NCBI GenBank assembly: GCA_016647705.1
Contig: CM028336.1
Span: forward strand, 13,834,880-13,898,879
DNA from: Eucommia ulmoides
Lineage: Eukaryota > Streptophyta > Magnoliopsida > Garryales > Eucommiaceae
Direction of reading: 5' to 3'
Length of the DNA: 64,000 nucleotides
Positions 1-9,040 of the stretch are shown piece after piece (position 1 is the stretch's first letter; the number at the start of each line of letters is the position of its first letter). Made by a program: the position numbers and the translations under genes. Under the pieces are notes generated by a model that saw only the letters and a program-made list of their open reading frames with translations, had not been told where the DNA came from and did not search any database.

Positions 1-310
1 CGCGACGGTGGGCTACTGGTCTAACAAATTTGCAAACATCAAGCCCTGCAACACTCCACTTCTTTTAAAGAAAATTGGTTGGTAACCATACGGACTCGAA
101 ACTTTTAAATCTTTCATAAATTTTAAGGTTTGCCAAATTTCCAGATTCGAAGGGGTATCACAGAGATCAACATGACAGTCATTCTCAATATTAGGGCAAG
201 GAAGATTCAACAAAAGATTATTAACAACATTATCCTCATCTAAGAAAAGCTTCTGGAGGTATTCACTAGCATGAAGTTTGAGCTCATCCTTATTATTAAT
301 CCAAACATTT
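1..310 (-). pseudogene. LINE (L1-type) ORF2 fragment, start of reverse transcriptase
   Basis: Read on the minus strand, this stretch gives WINNKDELKLHASEYLQKLF followed by a segment ending PYGYQPIFFKR. This is the layout of plant L1-type LINE ORF2 between the endonuclease and the first RT blocks, where the usual motif is KAPGPDGFxPxFFKR. After FFKR the homology moves to another frame (LDVCKFVRPV), so there is at least one frameshift before the window edge. The fragment runs off coordinate 1, and its upstream end fades near the T-run at about 310. No intact ORF remains. It is a dead remnant; the family assignment rests on motif memory only. Confidence 0.7.
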
Positions 311-784
311 TTTTTTTTTAAGCATGGTAAATCTATTTTTTCTTCTTCTATTTAAAGTCATGCAATGAATTTTTTTTTATTATTGTTACCAATTCTAAGC
401 CATTGTAATCTAGACTTTTCACTCATATTTACGGATTTAAATATTTTGTCCTATGCAACAAGATAAAAGTAGTGAAATTTCCTATATTTACCACAAAAAC
501 ATCACAATTGCAAAATCCACTCTCATAAGTATAAAACAAATCAAAAATTCAGAAAGAAAAAATATATCAAAATAACCTGCGAAAAAAAAAAATCTACATG
601 ATGATGTAACCAAAAAATAATTTGTCCACTTTAAAATAATACGTAAACATTAACGTAAATATTAATTACTGGAAGTGCATGACGTTAATATTAACGTAAA
701 TGTTCAAACAATATACTTTGCCTATATTACAAAATTACTATTTGAATTTCACATTTGAATCTCATATCCATATTGTGTTTTAGT
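311..784. other. AT-rich spacer without recognised gene
   Basis: The stretch is AT-rich with several homopolymer runs. I see no gene, and no ORF of note. Near 650-700 the motif of the following tandem repeat (TTAACGTAAAT, GACGTTAATATTAACG) already appears in degenerate form, so the repeat may once have extended further left. Confidence 0.5.
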
Positions 785-1585
785 GTTAACGTATATTGTT
801 TTTTAGGAGTTGTGTGCGTTAACGGTAATGCAACTTTATTTTTTTAGACCTCCTGTGTGTTTGCATTAACATTAACTCACCGTATATGATATTTTATTTT
901 TTGGGCTAAGTGTGTGTTAACGTTAATGCATATTTTTTGGCCTTTTGGGGTTAACGTTAATGCATTTTCATGTTCTTTTTTGTGTATGTTAACGTTAGCG
1001 CATCTTCCCCATCTATTTGTGTTTATTAGCATTAATGTATCTTTATTTTTTTGGGTTCTGTGTATTAACGTTAATATGATTGTACCATATCCGTTGTTTT
1101 CGTATTTTGGGTTGGGTGTACATTAACGTTAATGCATCTTCACCATTAGGCTGTGTGTTTTTAGCGTTAACGTATTTTTAGGTGTTCTGTGCGTTAACAT
1201 TAAATCATCTTCATTTTTTCAGCTCCCTGTGTTTGCATTAACATTAACTCACCGTATATGATATTTTGTCTTTTTCAACTAAGCAAGCGTTAAAGTTAAT
1301 GCACATTTTTTGGGTCTCTCAGTGTTAACGTTAATGCATTTTCATGTTCTTTTTATGTGTGTGTTAACGTTAATACATCTTTCTCATCTGCTTTGTGTGT
1401 TAGCGTTACGTATCTTTATTTTTGGGGGTTTTGTCTGTTAATGTTAACATGACTGTACCGTATCTGCTATTTGTTTATTTGGATTAGGTGTTCGTTCACG
1501 TTAATGCACAATTTTTTAGTCTCTTTGTATTAATGTTAACACATTTTTATTTTCATGTTCTTTTATGTGTGTGTGTTAACGTTAA
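785..1585. repeat. Two-copy higher-order tandem repeat (~374 bp) with TTAACGTTAA palindromes
   Basis: Two adjacent units of about 374 bp align along their length. The landmark TTGCATTAACATTAACTCAC occurs at about 861 and 1233, TTAACGTTAATGCATTTTC at 951 and 1325, and a TGACTGTACC-like segment at about 1083 and 1457. Each unit is itself made of about seven degenerate sub-units of roughly 50 bp, each with a TTAACGTTAATGCAT-like core. The 10-base core TTAACGTTAA is a perfect palindrome with one central CpG. Nothing in it looks coding; an ORF at 914-1126 is incidental. Confidence 0.8.
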
Positions 1586-2829
1586 TGAGATAGAGAGATA
1601 GGGCTGATGAACGGCGACGACGGAGCTGATGAACAAGGACTGAGGAACGACGACATTGAGAGAGAACCAAGTAAGGGGAAACAAAGGAAAACCCATTTCT
1701 AGATTTTGAAAACCAAATAAGATAAACATGGATTGCTAATCAAATCAAATTATATTTTTAGCAACTCAAATCTCGAATTGGGTCTATATTAAAAACACTA
1801 TTTCTCCCTATATATATATATATAGGGTTTCCAGTAAAATTACCTTTCCAATCAAGGCGACGACGAGATAAACAAGGCATAGAGCACAAAGAACAAAGAA
1901 CAAGCCAAAAATAGAGGTAACCTAGTTGAGATTTTCAAGTTTATTGTCATTATCCACCATCGAATTGTGAAGAAATAACCAGTAAAAAAAAATTAGATTA
2001 AAAAAATCGAGAAAAAAAAAACAAATAAACGAACAAGCGGTACTTGAGACCTAAGGTGGATGTGGAGGATTAAATTAAAGGGGAGACCACCAAAAATCAA
2101 AAGCTTATTACCCGGAAAAAGAGATAGAGAGAGAACCACCGACGGCTGGACGCAACAACGGACGACGACTGGACTACGACAACAGACTAGCTGGACGACG
2201 ACAACCATGCCAGATCTGAAAACCACGCAAGCCCACCGCTGCCCCACCATGAAAGATCTGAAAACCACCGTGGCCAGATCTGTGCCGTCCAGATCTGAAA
2301 AGCCATCGTCCAAACCGTCACCGCCAGATCTGTTCCGTCCAAACCACCGTTGTTCGTCTCCGTTTGCAAGCGAACCACTGACGGTCGTCTTCGTCTGTAG
2401 CCACCGCCGCAAGCCCGCTCAATGTTCCGATGATCGCAGCCGCATCTGAGATTAGAGTTTAGAGAGGGAGAGAGAGGTGTTAAAGAGAAGAAAGAGAGAG
2501 AGTGAACCGTTGTGGACTGATTAGGGTTTAGAGAGAGAGGGTATTAGGTTTTGTTCATTATTATATTCAGGGGCATATTTATCTATTCATAATTTTTTAT
2601 TAGTTATCAAGGACTAAAAATTATACTAATTGTACATATAGGTTCAAAGGTGAAAGCAACTCTTTATTTGAATTTTTTTCTACATCATCTATTTAATAAG
2701 AACTATATAATAAAAAACTATTTTTATTATTTCTAATTTAATATTATTGACACAGTAATTTTTATCTAGTAAACTTTGATTATATAAATTTTTTTTTCTA
2801 ATTAATGAGAATACGAAAATTATAGATAT
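1586..2829. other. Spacer with GA-rich and CGACGA-rich tracts, no recognised gene
   Basis: Two GC-richer islands (1600-1680 and 2030-2500) lie in AT-rich sequence. The second is open in several frames on both strands. The best ORFs (2060-2449 plus, 1993-2412 minus) are low-complexity and overlap each other, so I do not call either a gene. Purine-rich GAGAGA tracts follow at 2455-2540. The composition resembles the leader regions of plant transposons seen elsewhere in this window, but no terminal repeats or protein homology were found. Confidence 0.4.
2210..2340. repeat. Clustered AGATCTG repeats
   Basis: The heptamer AGATCTG occurs five times in about 125 bp (near 2212, 2250, 2274, 2291 and 2327), mostly as CCAGATCTG followed by AAAACCACC- or TTCCGTCC-like sequence. 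It is a degenerate short tandem repeat. It accounts for the open reading frames on both strands at this place, which are probably not genes. Confidence 0.6.
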
Positions 2830-3287
2830 TGATACGACCGACTTACAACTACACAGTCAGTCGAGATAGGCACTCTTCGAGCAAGTGTTAGGGCTCCAAA
2901 GAAATCAAAGAGAGAAAAAAAAAAATCAGAGCTTCTGCAATTTCATTCAAATTCTTACCAACGGCTTCACAGGAGTATATATACTCCTTCCAATCCTCTA
3001 ACAACCTTCCAACAGAAAGAGAAAAATGAATAAAAGAAAAACAAACTAGCAACAATCTCATAACCGAAAATTATCAAAAGGAATAAGGGAATGATAAACA
3101 GCAATTCAGATCTTCCTAAACGACGTAATCGTCTAACCAAGTAGGTGCACGCTTCACACGACCTGGGCCTTTGTTGGGTTGAGTATTATTTAGAGTTGGT
3201 TGAATTATGGGCTCCACATCTGTATCTTTGGGCTCTGCTGCAATAATGGTTTCGGTTTGCTCAAGCTGAATGGGACATGGTGTATCA
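2830..3287 (-). repeat. 3' LTR of the 2830-8268 gypsy element
   Basis: This 458-bp copy matches the LTR at 7813-8268 with scattered differences. It carries GGAGTATATATACTCC, a perfect 16-base palindrome around the TATA-like core. The stop codon of the pol reading frame (3116-3118) lies inside this LTR, so the last ~57 codons of the polyprotein are LTR-encoded. Confidence 0.92.
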
Positions 3288-4801
3288 TTTTCCCTACCTT
3301 GAAAGAACAACTTGTCCTCAAGGTGTAAGTGAGGATAGATTTGACAGATCTTAGGGAAGTCCTCCCAAGTCAAGTCTTTAGGAAAGCTGTCCATCCATTG
3401 AACGAGCAGCTGGTGTATTTCCTTACCATGGCGTAAAATGGTGCAATCGGCACACACAGCCGCTGGAATTGAGCGAGGTCGATTGGCGACACAATCAGGT
3501 GGTAAAGGATGGACCTTGTCTGAGTGTGGTCCTCGATACGGTTTAAGAGACGAAATTTGAAAAAGCAAGTGTATCTTGCTGTCACTGGGAAGATCCAACT
3601 TGTATGCCACAAAACCAACATGTTCGAAAACAGAAAAGGGACCATAGTAACATTTAGCCAACTTTTGGGATGGACAACGAGCAATTGTAGTTTGGCGATA
3701 CGGCTGAAGATGGAGAAGGACCAAATTACCCACAGCAAATTGGAAATTACAATGGTACGCATTGGCTTGTTGGATTGAAGTAGAGCCCCATGTATACGAT
3801 GGTACGGACGGAGGTTGGCGACCGAAGAGTGCCTGGAAGGGTGACATCTTTAGGCCACTGTGATAACTAGAGTTGTAGCTGAATTTAGTCCAACCGAGAA
3901 AGGATGTCCAGCAATGGGATTTCTCATGAGTAAAAGCACGAAGGTATTGCTTGAGACCGTGGTTGAGGACCTCGGATTGGCCATCGGTTTGTGGGTGATA
4001 GGCGGTGCTATGGCGTAAAGAAATGTCACTCAACTCGAATAAGTGCTTCCAAAAACTACTCAAGAAAACGGGATCTCGGTCCGAGACAATCGATCTGGGA
4101 AAACCATCGAGTTTCACTACAATGTCAGCAAAGAGTTCGGCGGTCTTGAGTGCGGTGAAGTGAGTGGACAAGGACCCAAAATGTGCCAATTTGGTGAGGC
4201 GATCGACAACCACCAAAATGACGGTAAAACCTCGAGATAACTGCAACCCCGTGATGAAATCCATGGTGACTTCGTCCCATACCAAAGAAGGAACTGGCAG
4301 AGGTTGCAATAACCCAGTAGGGGCTTGGGTGGAGTATTTCGTTTGTTGACAGACCAAACAAGAGGCCACAAACTGTTCGACCCCACGTCTCATCTTTAGA
4401 CAATAAAAAGTGGAAGCGAGGCGCACCAAAGTTCGTTTGATGCCGCCATGACCCGCTAATGGAGTGGCATGGAATTCATGCAATAGAAGTGCAATCAGGG
4501 TAGAAAGGAGACTGATATAATAGCGATGCTGGTAAAAGAGTAAACAATCTTGAACAGAGTAATCGGAGGAAAGAGTATCTACTACCCATTGTTGGTGAAG
4601 TAACACCAAATCGGGTAAGGCCATATTGTCCTTGTGGAAAGTAGATAAGAACTCAAAAGTGGGTTGACTGGTGAGAGAAAAACAAACAGGCGTGGTCGCG
4701 GGTATGTCATCACCGGCGTCCTCATGAACCCATGATAAGGCATCGGCAACTTTGTTGGAAGAGCTTGGCTTATACTCTATTTGGAAGTGATATCCCAACA
4801 A
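3116..4801 (-). pseudogene. Ty3-gypsy integrase with chromodomain-like C-terminus (pol 3' part)
   Basis: This 561-residue open stretch starts in the tail of RNase H (KVADALS) and continues into integrase. It shows an HHCC-type zinc-binding domain ending CLVCQQTK, then the catalytic Asp in TMDFITGL, the second Asp in SDRDPVF and the Glu in TDGQSEVLN. The tail has a chromodomain-like LVQWMDSFPKDLTWEDFP followed by LEDKLFF. Integrase-family enzymes join retroelement cDNA into DNA. The triad is present, but a Trp usual in the zinc domain is Cys (FYCLKM), and an in-frame stop at about 4802 cuts it off from RT. The reading frame ends inside the 3' LTR. It is best read as part of one dead polyprotein. 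Confidence 0.9.
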
Positions 4802-6052
4802 CTTTCAAATATAAACTTCTTGTTCGGGCGTATGAACGGTCTGCTGCAATAAGTCCCGGATACTCTTATGATCGGTCCGACCAATAAAGAAACAGCCCAA
4901 AAGATACTGATGCCATTTTCGAATAGCCGAAATAGCATGAAGCTCTTTAAGATATGTAGATGCGACCCGTAGGCATGGTCCAAGCTTTTTGCTAAAATAG
5001 GAAATAGGGTGGCTCGCTTGCATGGGGACGACGCTAATGCCAATGTTGGAAGCATCGGTCTCAATAACGAAGTCCAAGGAAAAATTAGGCAGACATAATA
5101 CCAATGCCTCAACCATCGCATGTTTTAAGAGATCAAAAGCATCGGAGGCCGCTGAAGTCCAATCGAAAGAATCCTTGCATAATAAATTAGTGAGTGGGGC
5201 AGCAAGTGTAGCATAGCCCCGAATAAACCGTCGGTAGTACCCCATAAGGCCCAAGAACCCACAGAGCTACTTTACGGATGTGGGCACCGGCCAGGAGACC
5301 GTAGAGTCGATTTTCTGAGGGTCTTCTTTCACGCCACCAGCCGAGACAATATGGCCCAAATAATCTATAGTGCCTTGGTTAAATTGACACTTAAAGAGCT
5401 TGACAAAAAACTTGTAAGAATGAAGACAAGCCAAAACCTGACCAAGCTGGTCAACATGGTCCGCAACCGATGCACTATAAACCAGAATATCGTTGAAGAA
5501 TGCGATCACGAATTTACGTAAGAAAGAGGCGAATAACTGGTTTATCGTAGCTTGGAAAGTCGATGGCGCATTTGTGAGCCCAAACGGCATGACGATGAAT
5601 TCAAAGTGACCTTGATGAGTCCGGAAAGCTGTTTTATAAATTTTCCGATTGTGCATCCTAATTTGGTGATAGCCCGCACGCAAGTCCAACTTGCTAAAAA
5701 CAGTAGCACTTCCACGCTCATCCAAGAGCTTATCAATGGCGGGGATAGGAAATTTATCTTTAATTGTCACCGCATTTAGAGCTTGGTAATCCACACAAAA
5801 TCGATAAGTACCGTCTTTCTTTTTCACTAATAAAACCGGGGATGAGAAGGGACTTTGGCTTGGCCAAATAAGGCCTTGGTCCAACATCTCGCGGATAAGC
5901 TTTTCCATCTCATTTTTTTGGAAATTGGGGTAGCGATATGGACGAACATTGACGGGTTTTGACTCACGCATGAGGTTGATTTTGTGTTCAATAGTGCAAT
6001 GGGGTGGAAGGCTATTGGGTGTGAGGAATTGGTTTTGGTAGTGGTTAAGCAA
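4802..6052 (-). pseudogene. Ty3-gypsy reverse transcriptase and RNase H (pol middle part)
   Basis: RT blocks are clear: SPFSSPVLLVKKKDGTYRFC, then SKLDLRAGYHQI, MPFGLTNAPSTFQ and FFNDILVYS. RNase H follows, with Asp in ETDAS, Glu in YLKELHAI and Asp in RTDHKS. RT would copy element RNA to DNA and RNase H would remove the RNA strand. The catalytic block normally reads FxDD; here the first Asp is Asn (codon AAC), which should abolish activity. An in-frame TAG at about 5267 separates RT from GLMGYYRRF, where Gln is usual just before LRGFLGL. A second stop at about 4802 precedes integrase. These are clear marks of decay. Confidence 0.92.
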
Positions 6053-6065
6053 GTGTAGAATGGGC

Positions 6066-6629
6066 TCAGGTAGAGGAGGGAAAGTCTACTGTAGGATCTG
6101 ATGCATGGGATAATGTGGTGTGGTCTGCAGTGATAGAACAAGGTTGTAGGGTAAACATACTATGAATGGTATCGGTTTGGAGCAAGACTTGAAATTGGTG
6201 GAATGTCATTAAGCTTGGGGTGTTGGCCAGATCACCATGCAGAGTTACTGGTTTGCCATCCCATAAAAATACCATAGAAAGAGTAGAATAATCGTGAGAT
6301 ACACGACCAAGTTGCTGGAGCCATTGAATGTCGAGGACGACATCGGGACCTTCGATAGGCAGCACAAAGAGATCAATAGGGAATGGAGTACCCTGCAGCG
6401 ATAACATCACCTGTGGACACGAGTGATGACAAACAAGATAATCACCATTGCCAATGTACACTCGGAACTTAGATATGGGCTGAATAGCCAAACCCAAACG
6501 CTCAGTTACTACTGGTTTTATAAAGTTGTAGGTCCTACCACTATCGATCAAAACGTGGAGCCGATGAGAGCCAATTTCACCATTCAAACGCAGTGAACGG
6601 GGGTTAACTTGACCAGCTAGAGCATTCAA
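6066..6629 (-). pseudogene. Ty3-gypsy aspartic protease region
   Basis: The segment contains HVLIDSGRTYNFI, the plant gypsy protease active site (normally DSGxTHNFI), and the downstream signature VVLDIQWLQQLG. The enzyme would cleave the Gag-Pol polyprotein and uses one Asp per subunit of a dimer. The catalytic Asp-Ser-Gly is kept. The stretch ends with a stop just before the RT region. It lies in order between the degenerate gag zinc knuckle and RT. Confidence 0.85.
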
Positions 6630-6689
6630 GCTCGATATATCCCCTGTTATTACTTCAGCAATAGCCTTAGGAAGAATGTCATATATACT

Positions 6690-7790
6690 CTATTCGAGGT
6701 CCGCATCATCCATACCCATGAGAAGCAAATATTTGTTGCAACAACGATGGTTCACTATATTTTTTATCACAATTATAGCACAACCATTTGTCTCTTTTCT
6801 CCTTGAGCTCGAATGGAGATAGGAAACGCACGGGAAAGTTTGGGGTGGAGTGTAACAGTGGGGCTGGGTGCTGTTTGGGTAGAGGAGCAATGTTGTTGGT
6901 TAGAGAAATAGTGTTGTGGGTTGTGGACAGTGGTGGGGAAGTATGGTGGGCGTTTGGTGCTGGGTTGATAGAAGAATTTGAGTGAGAAAATGAATGTGTG
7001 TGGGTTTTAGTAGTAGTATTAGAAGAGGAATATGGGGTTGAAGGTGGTTGCCATTTAGACCAAACACGAGAACTCTGTTTGGATTCTTCAATGCGAGCTT
7101 CATGGGCACAGGCTAAGGCGAATGCTTCCATCAACAAAGATGGTCGAGAGAATAACAACTCCCGACGAACGCCCGATTTCAAACCCGTAATAAAAAAACT
7201 AATTAGCAAATGCTCAGATATTCCCGTCACTTTGTTCATTAAATCCTAAAAAACAGATTGAAATTCAACCACAGTGGACGTTTGAGTTAATTTGGAAAGA
7301 GTACCTTGGTGATCTTCATATACAGAGGCACCGAAGCGATGCTTGAGACTGCTTAGAAAATCCGTCCAAGTCGTCAATAGATTATTTGCCTTCATCTATT
7401 GATACCAGGCGGCAGCTCGACCTTCCATGTGGAACGAGACAATCTGGAGACGAAGTGCATCCGATGTGCCATGAAAGTCGAAGAACTCCGCAATGCGAAA
7501 TGCCCATCCCGTCGGGTCTGAGCTGTTAAACTTTGGTATGTCCATTTTCATGGAACGAAGCACGGGTGAAATGTCAGTGCCACCTGCGAACATTGCGGTG
7601 GAATTCTGACCTGAGGCATAAGTGGAAGAGCTCGAGGAACCAGGAATTTGGGAACGAAGATCCTCCAGACGAGAATCGACGATGGACATGTACTGTTTCA
7701 AGGTCGTTCTCTGACCTTCCATGTGCTGATGCAGGCTTCAATTTGAGTTTGTAAGGCCTTAACGACAGTGATGAAGTCGGAATCAGCCAT
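6690..7790 (-). pseudogene. Ty3-gypsy gag, broken
   Basis: The likely start is the ATG at 7790 (MADSDFITVV), 23 bases inside the 5' LTR. The frame then shifts near 7740 to the stretch that includes MDIPKFNSSDPTGWAFRIAE, a typical plant gypsy gag opening. Stops lie at about 7397 (after AAAWYQ) and 7245. The capsid-like middle continues as HRFGASVYEDHQGTLSKL and GLKSGVRREL. The expected zinc knuckle is represented by CYNCDKKYS, after which the pattern continues in another frame (NHRCCNKYLLLMG), giving a second frameshift in an A-rich run near 6770. Gag would form the virus-like particle. No intact protein is possible. Confidence 0.82.
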
Positions 7791-7812
7791 GAGTAGCAAT
7801 GAAAGCACCAGT

Positions 7813-8268
7813 TGATACGACTGGCTTACAGCTACACAGTCAGTCGAGATAGGCACTCTTCGAGCGAGTGTTGGCTCCAAAGAAATCAAAGAGAGAAAAG
7901 AAGAAATCAGAGCTTCTGCAATTTCATTCATATCCTTGCCAATGGCTTCACAGAAGTATATATACTCCTTCCAACCCTCTAACAACCTTCCAACAGAAAG
8001 AGAAAAAAGAATAAAAGAAAAACAAACTAGCAACAACCTCATAACCGAAAATTATCAAAAGGAATAAGAGAATGATCAACAGCAATTCAGATCTTCCTAA
8101 ACGACGTAATCGTCTAACCAAGCACGTGCAGGCTTCACACGACCTGGGCCTTTGTTGGGCTGAGTATTATTTAGAGTTGGCTGAACTATGGGCTCCACAT
8201 CTGCATCTTTGGGCTCTGCTATAGTAATGGTTTTGGTTTGCTCAAGCTGAATGGGCCATGGTGTATCA
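7813..8268 (-). repeat. 5' LTR of the 2830-8268 gypsy element
   Basis: This 456-bp LTR begins TGATACGACTGG and ends GGTGTATCA, followed directly by the target duplication GATAT (8269-8273). Because the genes read leftward, this right-hand copy is the 5' LTR. It diverges from its partner by scattered substitutions and small indels, so insertion is not very recent. Confidence 0.92.
7957..7964 (-). promoter_or_regulatory. TATA-like box in the 5' LTR
   Basis: TATATATA lies in the 5' LTR of the gypsy element, about 300 bp in from its outer edge, a usual place for the U3 promoter. The same core in the 3' LTR sits inside a perfect 16-base palindrome. The role is inferred from position and composition only. 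Confidence 0.45.
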
Positions 8269-8273
8269 GATAT

Positions 8274-9040
8274 CAAATTGATTTTTACATGGTGATTTCA
8301 ATTTTGTGCTTCAAAAACACCAGCGTAGGTTATATTTGATGGAGGCATTTAATTTTTCAGGTGGGTTGCATGACAGAAGGAATGCAAACAGCAGACAACA
8401 GCGATTGCACAAACAATATCTATAGCCTAGTATTTACTTTGTCAGGCAAAGTGAAAAAACTCTTAAATGGAGGGTATGGGTTCAATCAGAGGGAGTTGAT
8501 GGTAAGTTTCTCCTTGCTCCTACCTGGTTGAAAGTTTGTCCAATAGAGCGATAACCGTATGCAATCGGACCCTTTGTGATCAACAGGCTAAATCAGGGAG
8601 AAAAACACTTGTGGTTTAGTTTGCAAGTGTGACGGTCTCCAGGAAATTGAAGTGCCCAAAACTTAATTGGGGACATGAATGAACCTTCCATGGAGAAGGT
8701 GTTATCTGTTCTCTCTTTAGTTTGCTGGTATAAAGAGTTGGATAACCTCATTTGTCCCGAGTAACTACTTTCGGCGTCTGGCTGGTTTACATTCCTTATT
8801 TACCACTAAAAGTGGTTACTTTCTCCATTCATTCAATAATATAACAATGTTTTATGAACAGTACAAGGGATACAAAAATGTAGGATATGCAGGTGCAGGG
8901 AAAGTGTGTTCCTTCTGAGGGCAGAAGCACAGAAAATTTACATTATTGTTTTTTGTTTGTGCCTTGTTCTGTTACCAACCACTATGCTAGATTTATTCTC
9001 TTTAACTTGAATGAAGTATTGGTTTGGTGGTAATCTACAC
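8274..9040. other. 3' flank of the MCTP gene, no separate gene seen
   Basis: This stretch lies between the gypsy element and the stop codon of the MCTP gene. It presumably holds the 3' untranslated region and terminator of that minus-strand gene. I see no long ORF, no repeat structure and no clear polyadenylation signal that I would defend. Base composition is more balanced than in the transposon-derived regions. Confidence 0.4.

Larger units (their letters stand above)
2830..8268 (-). mobile_element. Full-length, inactive Ty3-gypsy LTR retrotransposon
   Basis: The element is bounded by two similar LTRs (2830-3287 and 7813-8268), both starting TGATACGAC and ending GTGTATCA on the plus strand. 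Both flanks carry the 5-base duplication GATAT (2825-2829 and 8269-8273). Genes run on the minus strand in the order gag, protease, RT, RNase H, integrase and a chromodomain-like tail, which is Ty3-gypsy order. Length is 5.4 kb. Coding is broken by at least four stop codons (about 7397, 7245, 5267, 4802) and at least two frameshifts (about 7740 and 6770). The element is intact in structure but cannot make its own polyprotein. The tail points to a chromovirus, but the exact clade was not resolved by eye. Confidence 0.93.

Noticed and set aside
1993-2449. Overlapping 129- and 139-codon frames on opposite strands
   Set aside because: Both derive from the AGATCTG repeat cluster and are of low complexity; no homology is recognised.
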